Positions 49,582-59,028 of a DNA stretch of 64,000 nucleotides are shown here, one piece after another. Position numbers and translations under genes: made by a program. The DNA is from Oscillatoria sp. FACHB-1406. GTDB lineage: Bacteria; Cyanobacteriota; Cyanobacteriia; Cyanobacteriales; Spirulinaceae. How positions within the stretch are numbered: the first letter of the stretch is position 1; each line of letters opens with the position of its first letter. Below the pieces are notes generated by a model. The model ran no database searches, was not told the origin of the DNA, and saw nothing but the letters and a program-made list of their open reading frames with translations. The stretch lies in assembly GCF_014698145.1 (NCBI RefSeq), contig NZ_JACJSM010000022.1:1-64000 (forward strand), given 5' to 3'.

Positions 49582-49928
49582 TTTGACGGCTCCTCGCCCT
49601 AAAGATGCGAGGATTCTTGGATCGTAGGGAGTCTAATGACTTTACCCTCACCAAAATTCACGGCGATGCGCCCCACCGCTGTATGAGAAAATTCTTTCTG
49701 CTCCCTTGGAGCCAAAACTTTCCCAGGAAATTACGCCCATTGCGAGACAGGTTCCTCCGCTCTTGGCGCGAGTCTCTGACTGTGTGGCGGATGCCTTTAT
49801 CCTACCATCAGGCATCCGCCCTAGAAGGGCGTAGCTCTGTATCCCATTATTTTCGGTCAAAATTCAAGATGTGGAGGCGTGGCTTGTGTTCCCCCATCCC
49901 CCGCACGAGACAAAATTTAGCTTGACAG
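49582..49928 (-). mobile_element. IS200/IS605-type relic, third copy
   Basis: The minus-strand right end, AAGAATCCTCGCATCTTTAG then GGCGAGGAGCCGTCAAAGG, matches the right-end hairpins at 11173 and 43459. The left end is not recognisable; the element fades near 49928. It contains the perfect 11-bp hairpin GGCGGATGCCT/AGGCATCCGCC (49786-49820). No transposase is present. Nothing else is seen between 49571 and 50062. Confidence 0.5.
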
Positions 49929-50062
49929 ACCGATCGCGAAGGTACGGGAATTGCGATCGCGTTCTGGGAAAAACCGAACGCTATCTCGGCTCTAGCTCTG
50001 TTAGCATCAAATACAGGGTATGAATTATTATTAAGTTGGCGACCCGAGGAGATTGCGATCCG

Positions 50063-51067
50063 ATGCCTTCGACTGACTTCAAAGACTACTACGCCCTCTT
50101 GGGGGTTAATAAAACCGCTAGCGCTGAAGAAATTAAAAAAACCTTCCGCAAATTGGCGTTAAAATACCATCCCGATCGCAACCCGGGAGACAAAGCCGCT
50201 GAAGCGCGCTTCAAAGAAATTAGCGAAGCCTACGAAGTGCTGTCCGACGCGGATAAGCGCAAAAAATACGACAATTACGGGCAGTATTGGCAGCAAGCCG
50301 AGAAAGCAGGAGATTACGCGCGCGGCGGTGCGGGCGTAGACTTCGGCGGCTTCGATTTTGGACGCTACGGCAGTTTTGAAGAATTTATCAACGACTTACT
50401 CGGTGGGATAGGCGGACAAACGGGAGGCGGGCGCACGGGAAATTACACCTACCGCACCTCCACTTCAACCGGACGTTCCGGTTATAGTAGCACCGATACT
50501 TTTAACACCGGCTTTAACGGACAAGCGACTCAAAGCGATACGGAATCCACCATTCAACTCACTTGGTCGGAAGCCTATCGCGGCACCAAGAAGCGCTTGA
50601 ATTTAGGGAGTGAAGTTATCGACGTGCGCATTCCTCCCGGCGCAAAACCGGGCGTTCGCATTCGAGTTCGGGAAAAGGGCAATGTGAACCCTTACACCCG
50701 CAAGCGTGGCGATTTGAACCTGAAAGTAGAACTCTCGCCCCATCCCTTCTTCCGCTTTGAGGATGACAATTTAGTCTGCGAAGTGCCGATCGCGCCAGAC
50801 GAAGCTGCTTTAGGTGCTTCGATTGAAGTGCCAACGCTGGATGGTATGGTGACGATGAAAGTCCCGGCGGGGATTCGCGGCGGACAATCGCTGCGGTTGC
50901 GGGGCAAAGGTTGGCCGAATCCCAAAGGCGGACGCGGCGACCAATTGGTAAAAATCGCGATCGCAACCCCCCAAAATCTCAGTAAAACCGAACGGGAATA
51001 TTACGAAAAACTGCGCGGCGTTCGTACAGAAAATCCGCGCGCTCATTTGCAGAATATTCAAGTTTAA
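50063..51067 (+). CDS. DnaJ-type co-chaperone (CbpA-like, no zinc finger)
   Basis: 334 residues. I chose ATG 50063 ([15 protein letters not shown]) because CGAGGAGA precedes it; an in-frame start nine codons upstream is less likely. J domain at 6-70 with HPD ([10 protein letters not shown]) for Hsp70 stimulation; then a Gly/Phe-rich region with [20 protein letters not shown]; the CxxCxGxG zinc domain of DnaJ is absent, and the DnaJ_C substrate-binding domain starts near 165 ([20 protein letters not shown]). This is the CbpA/DnaJ type II layout. It would partner one of several cyanobacterial DnaK proteins. Confidence 0.92.
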   Translation: MPSTDFKDYYALLGVNKTASAEEIKKTFRKLALKYHPDRNPGDKAAEARFKEISEAYEVLSDADKRKKYDNYGQYWQQAEKAGDYARGGAGVDFGGFDFGRYGSFEEFINDLLGGIGGQTGGGRTGNYTYRTSTSTGRSGYSSTDTFNTGFNGQATQSDTESTIQLTWSEAYRGTKKRLNLGSEVIDVRIPPGAKPGVRIRVREKGNVNPYTRKRGDLNLKVELSPHPFFRFEDDNLVCEVPIAPDEAALGASIEVPTLDGMVTMKVPAGIRGGQSLRLRGKGWPNPKGGRGDQLVKIAIATPQNLSKTEREYYEKLRGVRTENPRAHLQNIQV

Positions 51068-51085
51068 TGAGTTTGGAATGACAGA

Positions 51086-51685
51086 ATGCGATCGCTAAGT
51101 AAGTGCAATAGCTCCGATTTGCCCTCGCTCAAGCGTTGGACGGTTCGAGACTATCACCGCATGAGCGAACTGGGAATTCTCGACCCTAGCGAGCGAACCG
51201 AACTCATCGACGGACAAATTACTTTGATGATTGCTAAGGGAACGCCTCATGTTACTGCCTTACGCTTACTGGCAGCAAAATTAGAGGCGTTGCTTGTTGG
51301 CGATGAAAATGTTTTTGTAAGTACCCAAGACCCAATTCTTTTAGACGATCTTTCCGAACCCGAACCCGATTTAGTTCTCGCACGCGGCACAATTTTAGAC
51401 TACAGCGAAACGCATCCCTGCTCGGAAGATATTTATCTCCTCGTCGAAGTTGCCGATTCCACTTTAAAAACTGACTGCGAAATTAAAGATAAACTCTATG
51501 CCCGCGCCGGAATTGCTGACTATTGGGTTCTAGATGTTAAAGAGCGCCAACTCCATCTTTTCCGCGACCCAACAGCAACAGGATATACTCGCCACCTCAT
51601 CGTTTCCGAACCCAATCGAGTGGCTTCGCTTGCCTTTCCCCACCTCAACCTTTCCTTAAGCGAAATTCTTCCTCCTCAAGCTTAA
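51086..51685 (+). CDS. Uma2 family (DUF820) endonuclease-like protein
   Basis: 199 residues. The PD-(D/E)XK core is readable: ERTELIDGQITLM near 39-51, PEPDLVLARG with the Asp near 92-101, IYLLVEVADSTLKTDCEIKD with Glu and the following Lys near 115-134, then LYARAGIADYWVLDVKE. The N-terminus has WTVRDYHRMSELGILDPSE, the usual Uma2 start after an extension. It lies 18 bp after the dnaJ stop, so cotranscription is possible. Function unknown. Confidence 0.88.
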   Translation: MRSLSKCNSSDLPSLKRWTVRDYHRMSELGILDPSERTELIDGQITLMIAKGTPHVTALRLLAAKLEALLVGDENVFVSTQDPILLDDLSEPEPDLVLARGTILDYSETHPCSEDIYLLVEVADSTLKTDCEIKDKLYARAGIADYWVLDVKERQLHLFRDPTATGYTRHLIVSEPNRVASLAFPHLNLSLSEILPPQA

Positions 51686-51716
51686 AATCCCATCTTAATA
51701 TCTACCATTTATCAAC

Positions 51717-51783
51717 GTCCCGTAGGGGCATAGCACTGCTATGCCCTCTTAAGTAATCGTGCAAAATCAATAAAAATTGGGAT
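51717..51783 (-). mobile_element. MITE-like element, family B, partial copy
   Basis: On the minus strand it reads ATCCCAATTTTTATTG, TTGCACGATTAC and the GGGCATAGC/GCTATGCCC hairpin, then CCTACGGG, and stops: the left half of family B only. Confidence 0.5.
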
Positions 51784-51864
51784 AAAAGAATAGTAGGGTT
51801 CAGTGCTGAAAATTTGTGGAAGTGTTTCCAAGCATCCGGAGTGAATTCTAGCTTGAAGGGCATC

Positions 51865-51964
51865 ATACCAACTCTCATTGATTTTGCACGATTCCCGAAG
51901 AGGGCATAACGATGTTATGCCCCTACGACGAAAAATTTAGTGCATCGTAACTGAGAATTGGTAT
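51865..51964 (+). mobile_element. MITE-like element, family B, copy 2
   Basis: 100 bp bounded by ATACCAACTCTCA and TGAGAATTGGTAT with the hairpin GGGCATAAC-GAT-GTTATGCCC and TTTAGTGCAT, as at 36183-36283. Confidence 0.65.
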
Positions 51965-52069
51965 CAGTCCTCTTTGGTAAGATTGGCTGACTTTCTGCTA
52001 TTATATATCTAAAAAATAACGAAAATTAGTTTTTAGGTTTCCAGTCCAGCATTTATCATTTGAGCGATT

Positions 52070-53089
52070 ATGAACCCAGCCGTTTTAATTGAAAAATTAC
52101 AAAAAAATTACGGTTCCATTCCTGCGGTAAAAGACGTTTCTTTTCGAGTCGATCGCGGCGAGATTTTCGGACTGCTTGGCCCCAACGGTGCGGGCAAAAC
52201 GACGACGATCCGCTGTTTGTGTACCCTAGCCAAGCCCGATGCGGGCAAAGTCGAAGTTTGCGGGATTGACGCGATCGCGCAGCCCAAAATCGCGCGACGC
52301 AGATTGGGTTACGTCGCCCAAGAAGTCGCCCTCGATAAAGTCCTCACCGGACGCGAACTGCTGCAACTCCAAGCCGCCCTCTACCACCTCCCCAACGCCA
52401 ACGCCAAAGCGCGCATCGAACAACTGATTCAAATGCTTGGCCTCTCGGAATACGCCGATCGCCAAACAGGAGGCTATTCTGGCGGGTTGCGCAAGCGCTT
52501 GGATCTCGCCGCCGGACTCCTCCACCAACCCGATTTACTCGTCCTCGACGAACCCACCGTCGGTTTGGATATCGAAAGTCGCGCGGCAGTCTGGGAGTTT
52601 TTGCGAAACTTGCGCGCGGCGGGAACCACGGTATTAATCACCAGCCATTATTTAGAGGAAGTAGACGCACTAGCCGATCGCCTCGCAATTATCGATAAAG
52701 GAACCGTCATCGCTGAAGGAACCCCCTCGCAACTCAAAGATCGAGTCGGCGGCGATCGCGTTACGCTACGAGTGCGCGAGTTTACTGCCACCGAAGAAGC
52801 CGAAACCGTGCGAGATAAGTTACTAACGCTGCCCTTTGTCGAAGAAGCGATCGTTAATCCCGCCCAAGGCAATTCACTCAACCTCGTCGTCGCACCGCAA
52901 AGCAATCCTTTAACTAAAATCGAGCAAACCTTGCAAGAACTCAGCTTGCCCGTTTTCAGTATGGCTCAATCTCGCCCCAGTCTCGATGATGTTTACCTCG
53001 CTGCCACCGGACGTACTCTTATGGATGCAGAATTAGCCGCCGCAGGCAGTCGAGATTTAAAGAAAGAGAAAAAGCAAGAAATGAAGTAA
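52070..53089 (+). CDS. ABC transporter ATP-binding protein (DrrA type)
   Basis: 339 residues. Walker A GLLGPNGAGKTTTIR near 36-50, signature YSGGLRKRLDLAAG near 139-152, Walker B LLVLDEPTVGLD near 158-169, switch His in LITSHYLEEVDALADR. The C-terminal 100 residues are the DUF4162-type domain of DrrA-like ATPases that contact ABC-2 permeases. No permease gene is adjacent, so it must work with one encoded elsewhere, such as the ABC-2 permease at 14876 (inference). The usual substrates are drugs, lipids or cell-surface glycans. Confidence 0.92.
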   Translation: MNPAVLIEKLQKNYGSIPAVKDVSFRVDRGEIFGLLGPNGAGKTTTIRCLCTLAKPDAGKVEVCGIDAIAQPKIARRRLGYVAQEVALDKVLTGRELLQLQAALYHLPNANAKARIEQLIQMLGLSEYADRQTGGYSGGLRKRLDLAAGLLHQPDLLVLDEPTVGLDIESRAAVWEFLRNLRAAGTTVLITSHYLEEVDALADRLAIIDKGTVIAEGTPSQLKDRVGGDRVTLRVREFTATEEAETVRDKLLTLPFVEEAIVNPAQGNSLNLVVAPQSNPLTKIEQTLQELSLPVFSMAQSRPSLDDVYLAATGRTLMDAELAAAGSRDLKKEKKQEMK

Positions 53090-53612
53090 TTGATAATTGA
53101 TAATTGACAATGGATAACGAAAGAATAAAGTAGGGTGCGTTAGCGGAGCGTAACGCACCGTTCATCTAACTGAGAAAAGGTGAATAGTCAATGTAGTAGT
53201 TCATCCAACTTTCTGTATTCTTTTCAACTGAGAAGAAGCAATAATTACGGTGCAAACGCACCCCAAAAAACTCGCGTTGGAGTCGGCAACGCCTAACAGC
53301 CAAGGCTTTTGTGCGTTTACAAACGTACATTGGCGTTTTAAGTAGCGCGATCGCCGCAAATTTCAATTTCGGGGGGATTTTTGTAAAGATTCAAAAAATG
53401 TAGCGAAAGAACATTGACAGTGGGAGGAGGAGAGTAGATTAATTTTAAATAGGTTTCGACCGAAAGTTCGGAACTTCGAGAAAATAAAATTTTCTTTCAT
53501 TGAGAATAAAAAAGACCATATCGTTTCTCCCTCACAGAAACGCCAACCCGCCTCGGTTGCCGCCAGTGCGATCGAACCCTCCGCCAACTCTATCACTTTA
53601 TCAGGAACCCCT
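53090..53612. other. Gap before the PatG-like gene, with an in-frame coding remnant
   Basis: The first 75 bp carry TTGATAATTGACAATGG repeats and the GTGCGTTAGCGGAGCGTAAC palindrome. The frame of the gene at 53613 stays open back to a TGA at 53415-53417, with no ATG, GTG or TTG; it reads Ser/Pro/Ala-rich peptides such as IVSPSQKRQPASVAASAIEP. This looks like a linker left from a longer protein. A 21-nt repeat is at 53389-53409. Confidence 0.5.
53389..53409 (+). repeat. 21-nt direct repeat, left copy
   Basis: ATTCAAAAAATGTAGCGAAA plus G; the right copy at 54520-54540 has A for G at one position. The pair flanks the PatG-like gene. Confidence 0.75.
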
Positions 53613-54479
53613 ATGCCCGAAACCACCAGCCAAGTTGCCGAACCTGCTAATGGTATGGTTTATGCGATCGGTACTCTCGGTTACGACTTCGGCACTGAAG
53701 CCCGCCGCGACACCTTCAAACAGTTGATGCCCCCCTACACCATTCAAGGCAGTCAGATTCCTGCCAACCCTTACGACGCGCGGCAAATGGTGGATTACCT
53801 GGCTGAGAACCTGTCGGAAATGAAGTCGCTGATTTGGACGCTGAACCTGGAATCTCCAGTTTACGCGATCGAACCTACGGGTTCCTTATCCGGCAATGTC
53901 TACGCCATCCTGCAAGACCTCCTCGCCGGTCAAGTCGAAGCCGAAGACAGTGCAGCTTACATCGAGCGAGTCAACATTCCCGGTCTAATTACGGGTCGCA
54001 CCGTGCGCCTGTTCTCCGGTCAAGTCGTCCCCGTCATCGAACTCCCAAGCCCTCGCGTGATGTACGGCTGGCACGTCAACACCCTAGTAGATGCCGCCCT
54101 AGAAGCGGTTGGAGCAAAACAGGATGCTGATGAAAAGCAAATGCGCCGCACCCTCAGCAGCTTCCTGAATCGAATCTACTACGATCTCCGCAACCTGGGG
54201 CAAACCTCCCAAGACCGCGCCCTCAACTTCGCTGCAACCAATGCTTTCCAAGCGGCGCAAACCTTCTCAGAAGCCGTCGGGGCGGGGATGGAACTCGGTA
54301 GCATTAATGTGTCCAAGAGTCCCTTCTGTCGGCTGGATAACGATTGTTGGGACGTGCAACTGAAATTCTTCGATCCGGAAGACTACCGTCGCGCCAAGAA
54401 CTTCCGGTTTACCATAGATGTGAGCGATCTCATGCCCGTTACTCTGGGCGAGGTGCGTTCTTGGTCGTCGTCTGATTAA
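53613..54479 (+). CDS. Free-standing PatA/PatG DUF-domain protein
   Basis: 288 residues from ATG 53613 with AGGAACC upstream. The sequence matches the C-terminal DUF that follows the subtilisin-like protease in cyanobactin maturation proteins PatA and PatG: MVYAIGTLGYDFGTEARRD near 15-33, NPYDARQMVDYLAENLSE near 51-68, ERVNIPGLITGRTVRLFSGQ near 113-132, and FLNRIYYDLRNLGQTSQDRA near 188-207. The protease domain is missing, and the upstream in-frame remnant suggests it was lost. No cyanobactin precursor peptide, PatD or second protease is in the window. The structure of this DUF is known, but not its function. Confidence 0.75.
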   Translation: MPETTSQVAEPANGMVYAIGTLGYDFGTEARRDTFKQLMPPYTIQGSQIPANPYDARQMVDYLAENLSEMKSLIWTLNLESPVYAIEPTGSLSGNVYAILQDLLAGQVEAEDSAAYIERVNIPGLITGRTVRLFSGQVVPVIELPSPRVMYGWHVNTLVDAALEAVGAKQDADEKQMRRTLSSFLNRIYYDLRNLGQTSQDRALNFAATNAFQAAQTFSEAVGAGMELGSINVSKSPFCRLDNDCWDVQLKFFDPEDYRRAKNFRFTIDVSDLMPVTLGEVRSWSSSD

Positions 54480-54519
54480 GATGAATTCCGAAGTGATTTC
54501 GTAGGATGGGTTAGTTCAT

Positions 54520-54540
54520 ATTCAAAAAATATAGCGAAAG
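54520..54540 (+). repeat. 21-nt direct repeat, right copy
   Basis: ATTCAAAAAATATAGCGAAA plus G, one mismatch from the copy at 53389-53409. It lies between the PatG-like stop and the next Uma2 gene. Confidence 0.75.
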
Positions 54541-54591
54541 GCAGTGCTGTATTTTTCTTACACTGCTGCATAACCTGAAGGAGCAACAAAT

Positions 54592-55188
54592 ATGATTCAA
54601 ACGCGCCCTAAAAAACTGACCTTTGAGGAATACCTCGAGTATGAAGATGAAACCGATAACCGCTACGAACTCATCGATGGAGAATTAATTGCCTTGCCCC
54701 CAGAATCAGGATTGAATGATTTTATCGCTCGCTTCTTACTCTTCCTTTTTGCCAGTCAAAATCTCGTCCCCCTGAAACTGCTTGCTATCCACACCTGCGA
54801 AATTCAAGTCCCCATTCTGCAACCCGGAGATGCTGCCAATCGTTACCCCGATTTAGTGGTATTGCACGAAGAACATTGGCAGTTAACCCAAAAACGACTC
54901 ACGATTACCTTGGAAATGCCGCCACCGCAATTGGTGGTGGAAATTGTCAGTCCCGGACGCATCGGGAAAGAACGAGACTACCTTCGCAAGCGAGCGCAAT
55001 ATGCCGCAGTTTCTATTCCTGAGTATTGGATTATCGATCCTCAAAAACAAACTGTTTCGGTGTTATTATTAGAAGGAAATTCTGGGCAATATTGCGATCG
55101 CGTTTTTCGAGGACAAGACTCTCTTGTTTCTCCTACCTTTCCAACTTTACAGTTAACAGTAGAACAGCTTTTTGCATCAATCGACTAA
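54592..55188 (+). CDS. Uma2 family (DUF820) endonuclease-like protein
   Basis: 198 residues, start with GAAGGAGC upstream of ATG 54592, the best ribosome-binding site among the Uma2 genes here. KLTFEEYLEYEDETDNRYEL near 8-27, IDGELIALPPESG, then NRYPDLVVLHEEHW with Asp near 90, PQLVVEIVSPGRIGKERDYL with Glu and Arg/Lys near 116-135, and AQYAAVSIPEYWIIDPQ. All core PD-(D/E)XK features are intact. Role unknown. Confidence 0.88.
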   Translation: MIQTRPKKLTFEEYLEYEDETDNRYELIDGELIALPPESGLNDFIARFLLFLFASQNLVPLKLLAIHTCEIQVPILQPGDAANRYPDLVVLHEEHWQLTQKRLTITLEMPPPQLVVEIVSPGRIGKERDYLRKRAQYAAVSIPEYWIIDPQKQTVSVLLLEGNSGQYCDRVFRGQDSLVSPTFPTLQLTVEQLFASID

Positions 55189-55265
55189 AGAATTACTAAA
55201 GTTTGGGGATTCCGGTAACAAATTGATTTGTTACTACGAGCGGGCGAAGGCTATTCACCTCTACC

Positions 55266-58112
55266 TCACTTCCGCGAACGATACCAGCGAACAAACAATT
55301 TTTCCAGTTCCACCCAAACAAACAACAAACTGCTGAAGCCCAAACAAATTAAGAGTTCCTGTTGGGTAAGCGGTACTGTCCCGAAGAAACTTTGCAGGGG
55401 GGGAACATAGACTAACATCAGTTGCAGCAAGGTGGTTACGGCAACAGCCCCTAAAAGAAAGGGATTAGAGAAGGGATTGACTTCGATCGCGAGTTGTGAG
55501 TGGGAACGGGCGGCGATCGCGTGTCCCATCTGTGCCAAACACAGCGAAGTAAAGACCATCGTCTTCCAACTATCGGGGCGATCGGTTCCCTGGACGTGGT
55601 TGTAAGCCCACACCATCAACGCGATACTGACGATGGCAAAAATAATGCCGATGCGAACGATATAAAGCCCCAATCCCCGCGCGAAAATATTCTCGTCGGG
55701 GCTAAACGGCGGACGGCGCATAACATTCGGTTCTGGCGGTTCGACAGCGAGGGCGAGGGCGGGCAGTCCGTCGGTAACAAGGTTCATCCAGAGGATTTGC
55801 AATGGGGTTAAAGGAACTCCGCCCAATCCAAGCAGGGGGGCGGCGGCAATCGTAATTACTTCCCCGACGTTACTACCGAGAATATACTTAATAAAACGGC
55901 GGATATTAGTATAAACGACGCGCCCTTCTTCTGTGGCGGCAACGATGGTGGCGAAGTTATCGTCGAGCAGTACCATATCGCTGGCTTCTTTACTCACATC
56001 CGTGCCGGTGATGCCCATTGCAATGCCGATATCGGCTTGTTTGAGGGCGGGAGCGTCGTTGACCCCATCTCCCGTCATGGCGACGAATTTACCGCGTTTC
56101 TGGAGGGCGCGGACGATGCGGAGTTTGTGTTCGGGGGAGACGCGGGCGTAGATGCTGACGCGATCGACTTCGCTTTCAAGGTCTTCTTGGGACATTCGTT
56201 CTAGTTCTTTCCCCGACAGGGCGCGATCGCCAGTTTCGGCAATTCCGAGTTCGGAAGCGATCGCGGTTGCGGTAAGCTGGTGGTCGCCGGTAATCATCAC
56301 CGGACGAATCCCTGCTTCACGACTGCGTTGAACGGCAAGTTTAACTTCTGGGCGGGGCGCATCTAACATCCCCACCAGTCCCAACCACACCATTTCGCGT
56401 TCGTTTTCTTCCTCCGTTCCCGCTTCCGGAACGGCTTGGAGGGATTTGCAGGCAAAGCCGAGAACGCGCAAGCCCCGAGCCGCCATTCCCTCATTGCTTT
56501 CTAGGATGGCTTGGCGTTGTTGTTCCGTCAGCGGTTCGATGTTTTCTCCCGATTGCACGAATTGACAGCGTTCTAGCACCAGTTCCGGCGAACCTTTGGA
56601 AAATAGGGAGTAGGGGGCGCTTTCAGCGTTGGGGTTTATCTGCGCCGAACCTCCACAAATAACGCTCATGCGCTTGCGCTCTGAGGAAAAGGGAAATTCG
56701 CCCATGCGCGCAAATTGTTTATCGAGTTCCTTTTGTTCGAGTCCGGCTTTCCCTGCGAGGGCAAGCAATGCGCCTTCGGTTGGGTCGCCGAGAATGTTCC
56801 AGCCATTACCGCTGTCGTTACCGCCGCTATTCTGTTGCAAAACGGCATCGTTGCAGAGAACGCAAGAGTGGAGTAAGCCTTGCAGTTCGCCGATCTCGCT
56901 GACTCGAACCGGGCGATCGTTGTTGAGAAATTCGCCGGTGGGGGCGTAACCTTCGCCCGTGACGCGATACCGCCCGCCGACGGTTTCGACTTCCTGCACG
57001 ACCATTTTGTTTTGGGTGAGGGTTCCGGTTTTGTCGGAACAAATGGTGTTGACGCTACCGAGGGTTTCGACGGCGGGAAGTTTGCGAATGAGTGCGTTGC
57101 GGCGTACCATGCGCTGCGTCCCCAGGGCGAGGGTAACGGTAATGACGGCGGGCAGCCCTTCAGGCACGACGGCGACAGCCATGCTTAGGGAGACTTCGAG
57201 TAATTCTCGCAGGCGAGCGATACCGTCGGGTTGGAGGATGCGATCGATTCCTTTTTCGAGTACGCCAATGATGACGACGATGGCAACGAGAATGAGGGAA
57301 CCCGTGACGAGAACGTTGCCGAGTTGCGTCATTCGCTGCTGGAGGGGCGTGGGTTCGCTTTCCACCGATTGCAGCATTTGGGCGATGTTGCCGAGTTCGG
57401 TGTTCATTCCGGTGTCGGCGACAACGACTTTGGCACGTCCTTGGAGGATTTCAGTCCCCGAAAAGACCATGTTAATGCGATCGCCTAATGGGGTGTCTTC
57501 CCCTAGCTGTACGTCGGGACGCTTGGTAACGGCTTCTGCTTCTCCGGTTAAGGCGGATTCGCGCACTTGTAAGTTAGCGGCTTCGATTAATTGTCCGTCG
57601 GCTGCAACTTGCATTCCTGCTTCCAGCAGTAAGATATCGCCCGGAACGAGTTCGCGCGCTTCAATTTCAACGGGTTGCCCGTCTCGCAGGACGCGCACCT
57701 GCGGCGAGGCCATTTGTTTGAGGGCGGCGAGGGCTTTTTCGGCGCGACTTTCTTGGAGGTAGCCTAACAGTCCGTTCAGGATTACGATCGCTAGAATCGC
57801 GATCGTATCTTTGAAAGGGATGCCTTCGGCTTTGCCTTCGCGCAAGTCAATATAGTCGAGAATGCCGGAGATAACCGCGACCGCAATCAGCATCAACAAC
57901 ATAATATTGTTGAACTGATCGAGGAGAATTCTCCAAGCGCTTCGCCCCCCGCTTTCTGTAATTTCATTGAGGCCGTAGCGTTGCGATCGCGCACTCGCTT
58001 CGGCGGCACTCAATCCCGTGTTGGGATTACTTTCGAGTTGCTGAAGGGTTGTTTCGAGCGGTTGCGCGTACCAAGACGTTTTTGGGGAGGGAAGTTGTGC
58101 TGTCACGGGCAT
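55266..58112 (-). CDS. P-type cation-transporting ATPase (Ca2+-type)
   Basis: 948 residues from ATG 58110-58112 ([15 protein letters not shown]), chosen for AAGGTTTG upstream and fit to homologues; 33 more codons are open upstream. N-terminal cation ATPase domain with [20 protein letters not shown] near 24-43; TM1-2; actuator with [10 protein letters not shown]; phosphorylation site [12 protein letters not shown] with Asp360; nucleotide domain with [12 protein letters not shown]; hinge [20 protein letters not shown]; six C-terminal helices. TM4 [18 protein letters not shown] and [18 protein letters not shown] in TM6 are type IIA features, so Ca2+ export is likely, but Na+ or other cations are possible. 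Confidence 0.92.
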   Translation of the reverse strand: MPVTAQLPSPKTSWYAQPLETTLQQLESNPNTGLSAAEASARSQRYGLNEITESGGRSAWRILLDQFNNIMLLMLIAVAVISGILDYIDLREGKAEGIPFKDTIAILAIVILNGLLGYLQESRAEKALAALKQMASPQVRVLRDGQPVEIEARELVPGDILLLEAGMQVAADGQLIEAANLQVRESALTGEAEAVTKRPDVQLGEDTPLGDRINMVFSGTEILQGRAKVVVADTGMNTELGNIAQMLQSVESEPTPLQQRMTQLGNVLVTGSLILVAIVVIIGVLEKGIDRILQPDGIARLRELLEVSLSMAVAVVPEGLPAVITVTLALGTQRMVRRNALIRKLPAVETLGSVNTICSDKTGTLTQNKMVVQEVETVGGRYRVTGEGYAPTGEFLNNDRPVRVSEIGELQGLLHSCVLCNDAVLQQNSGGNDSGNGWNILGDPTEGALLALAGKAGLEQKELDKQFARMGEFPFSSERKRMSVICGGSAQINPNAESAPYSLFSKGSPELVLERCQFVQSGENIEPLTEQQRQAILESNEGMAARGLRVLGFACKSLQAVPEAGTEEENEREMVWLGLVGMLDAPRPEVKLAVQRSREAGIRPVMITGDHQLTATAIASELGIAETGDRALSGKELERMSQEDLESEVDRVSIYARVSPEHKLRIVRALQKRGKFVAMTGDGVNDAPALKQADIGIAMGITGTDVSKEASDMVLLDDNFATIVAATEEGRVVYTNIRRFIKYILGSNVGEVITIAAAPLLGLGGVPLTPLQILWMNLVTDGLPALALAVEPPEPNVMRRPPFSPDENIFARGLGLYIVRIGIIFAIVSIALMVWAYNHVQGTDRPDSWKTMVFTSLCLAQMGHAIAARSHSQLAIEVNPFSNPFLLGAVAVTTLLQLMLVYVPPLQSFFGTVPLTQQELLICLGFSSLLFVWVELEKLFVRWYRSRK

Positions 58113-58256
58113 TTCAAACCTTAAAGCGAATGCCTCCCTTAACGAGCGATACGCATAAATACTGCTGGGGGTGCGATCGAGCGATTGAGAGGCTGTTACT
58201 TCTTTCATCATATCTGAGGAGTAGGCCCTTCTTCTCAGTTGGGTAACGATGCAATT

Positions 58257-58292
58257 TCGGCTCGAGTGTTGATAGACTTTCTCTCGAGCCGA
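58257..58292. terminator. Hairpin between the exb cluster and the P-type ATPase
   Basis: TCGGCTCGAG and CTCGAGCCGA form a perfect 10-bp stem with a 16-nt loop, 59 bp past the stop of the small gene at 58351. It could end minus-strand transcription of the cluster, although neither side has a T-run. Confidence 0.4.
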
Positions 58293-58350
58293 GCTTAATT
58301 ATTAGAGACCAGGATTAAGTTTCTACCTAAAATCTAGGAATCTTGTACTT

Positions 58351-58581
58351 CTATTTAGCCTCGATTGCGCTCGCTTTTAGTTGCGTGCAAACCGTGATTT
58401 TTGTGACCTGTCTCTGAGGGGGGATTTTCCCCTCACAAGTTAATGAATTAAAGGGTTGACCGGCAAACTTTTGCGTCTGACTAACTCGCATCATTGCCAA
58501 GGGCAAGGTTGCTGCAAAGGTCACTAAGACTGCCACCCAGAGCCAGACGTATTTGTGCATCTCACAACTTGAATATTGCAT
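58351..58581 (-). CDS. Small exported protein beside exb genes, unknown
   Basis: 76 residues, ATG 58579-58581 with a perfect AAGGAGAG 7 nt upstream. One N-terminal hydrophobic segment at about 11-30 (KYVWLWVAVLVTFAATLPLA) acts as signal or anchor; the mature part has two Cys (NSLTCEGK and ITVCTQL) that may form a disulfide. The excellent ribosome-binding site argues for real expression. It follows another small membrane gene by 13 bp, at the end of the exbB-exbD-exbD run. Not recognised; a periplasmic partner of the Exb complex is a guess. Confidence 0.7.
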   Translation of the reverse strand: MQYSSCEMHKYVWLWVAVLVTFAATLPLAMMRVSQTQKFAGQPFNSLTCEGKIPPQRQVTKITVCTQLKASAIEAK

Positions 58582-58594
58582 AGGGTTTCTCTCC

Positions 58595-58891
58595 TTACTG
58601 TAATGGAAGATAGGGGAACAAAGGATGCCAAGACATCAGAGTTGCTAGCGTAAATAGACTAAACATCCCGAAAAACAGCGTTCTCGTTTTTATATTTCTT
58701 GATTTTAAAAGGGGGTAGAGAATAACAAGACTGCCGAGCCAAGCAATAATAAATACTGTTTCCTTACCTGCATAGCTGCCAATATTACCCCACATTGGAT
58801 TATTGCTCGCACTACCCGGAATCCAGCTTCCTAACGTTTTTAATGAGGCTTCGCGCGCTTTAGAAGTATCGGACAGATGATGGGCTATCAT
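58595..58891 (-). CDS. Small membrane protein beside exb genes, unknown
   Basis: 98 residues from ATG 58889-58891 (MIAHHLSDTSKARE); a TTG start 8 codons upstream is also possible. A hydrophilic N-terminal half is followed by two helices at about 42-60 (TVFIIAWLGSLVILYPLL) and 70-90. No family recognised. It lies 137 bp after the second exbD and 13 bp before the 76-aa gene; gene order suggests a shared role with the Exb proteins. Confidence 0.6.
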   Translation of the reverse strand: MIAHHLSDTSKAREASLKTLGSWIPGSASNNPMWGNIGSYAGKETVFIIAWLGSLVILYPLLKSRNIKTRTLFFGMFSLFTLATLMSWHPLFPYLPLQ

Positions 58892-59028
58892 CAGTCTATT
58901 AATAATTAGTTGCAATAAGTCTTTTAACCCTGAATTGGCACGCTATTTCTGACTGACGGGCAGAGCCAGCATTGGCTGCGATCGCAACCTTTCCTTCGCT
59001 ATATACCTTTATATTGCTTGAAAGCTGC

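Larger units (their letters stand above)
51686..52069. other. Gap holding two family B elements
   Basis: 384 bp without a gene. It holds an incomplete reverse-orientation copy of family B at 51717-51783 and the complete copy at 51865-51964. The 51965-52069 remainder is AT-rich (TTATATATCT near 52002) and may carry the promoter of the ABC ATPase. Confidence 0.55.

Noticed and set aside
49648-49860. TnpB C-terminal fragment in the relic at 49582
   Set aside because: The 70-codon minus-strand frame has no TnpB zinc-finger or catalytic motif.
53090-53612. Cyanobactin precursor peptide near the PatG-like gene
   Set aside because: No short frame with the conserved leader and recognition sequences of cyanobactin precursors is visible on either strand here or in 54480-54591.
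56959-57762. 267-codon plus-strand frame opposite the P-type ATPase
   Set aside because: Opposite a highly conserved gene, with Arg/Ser/Thr-rich composition typical of antisense shadows.
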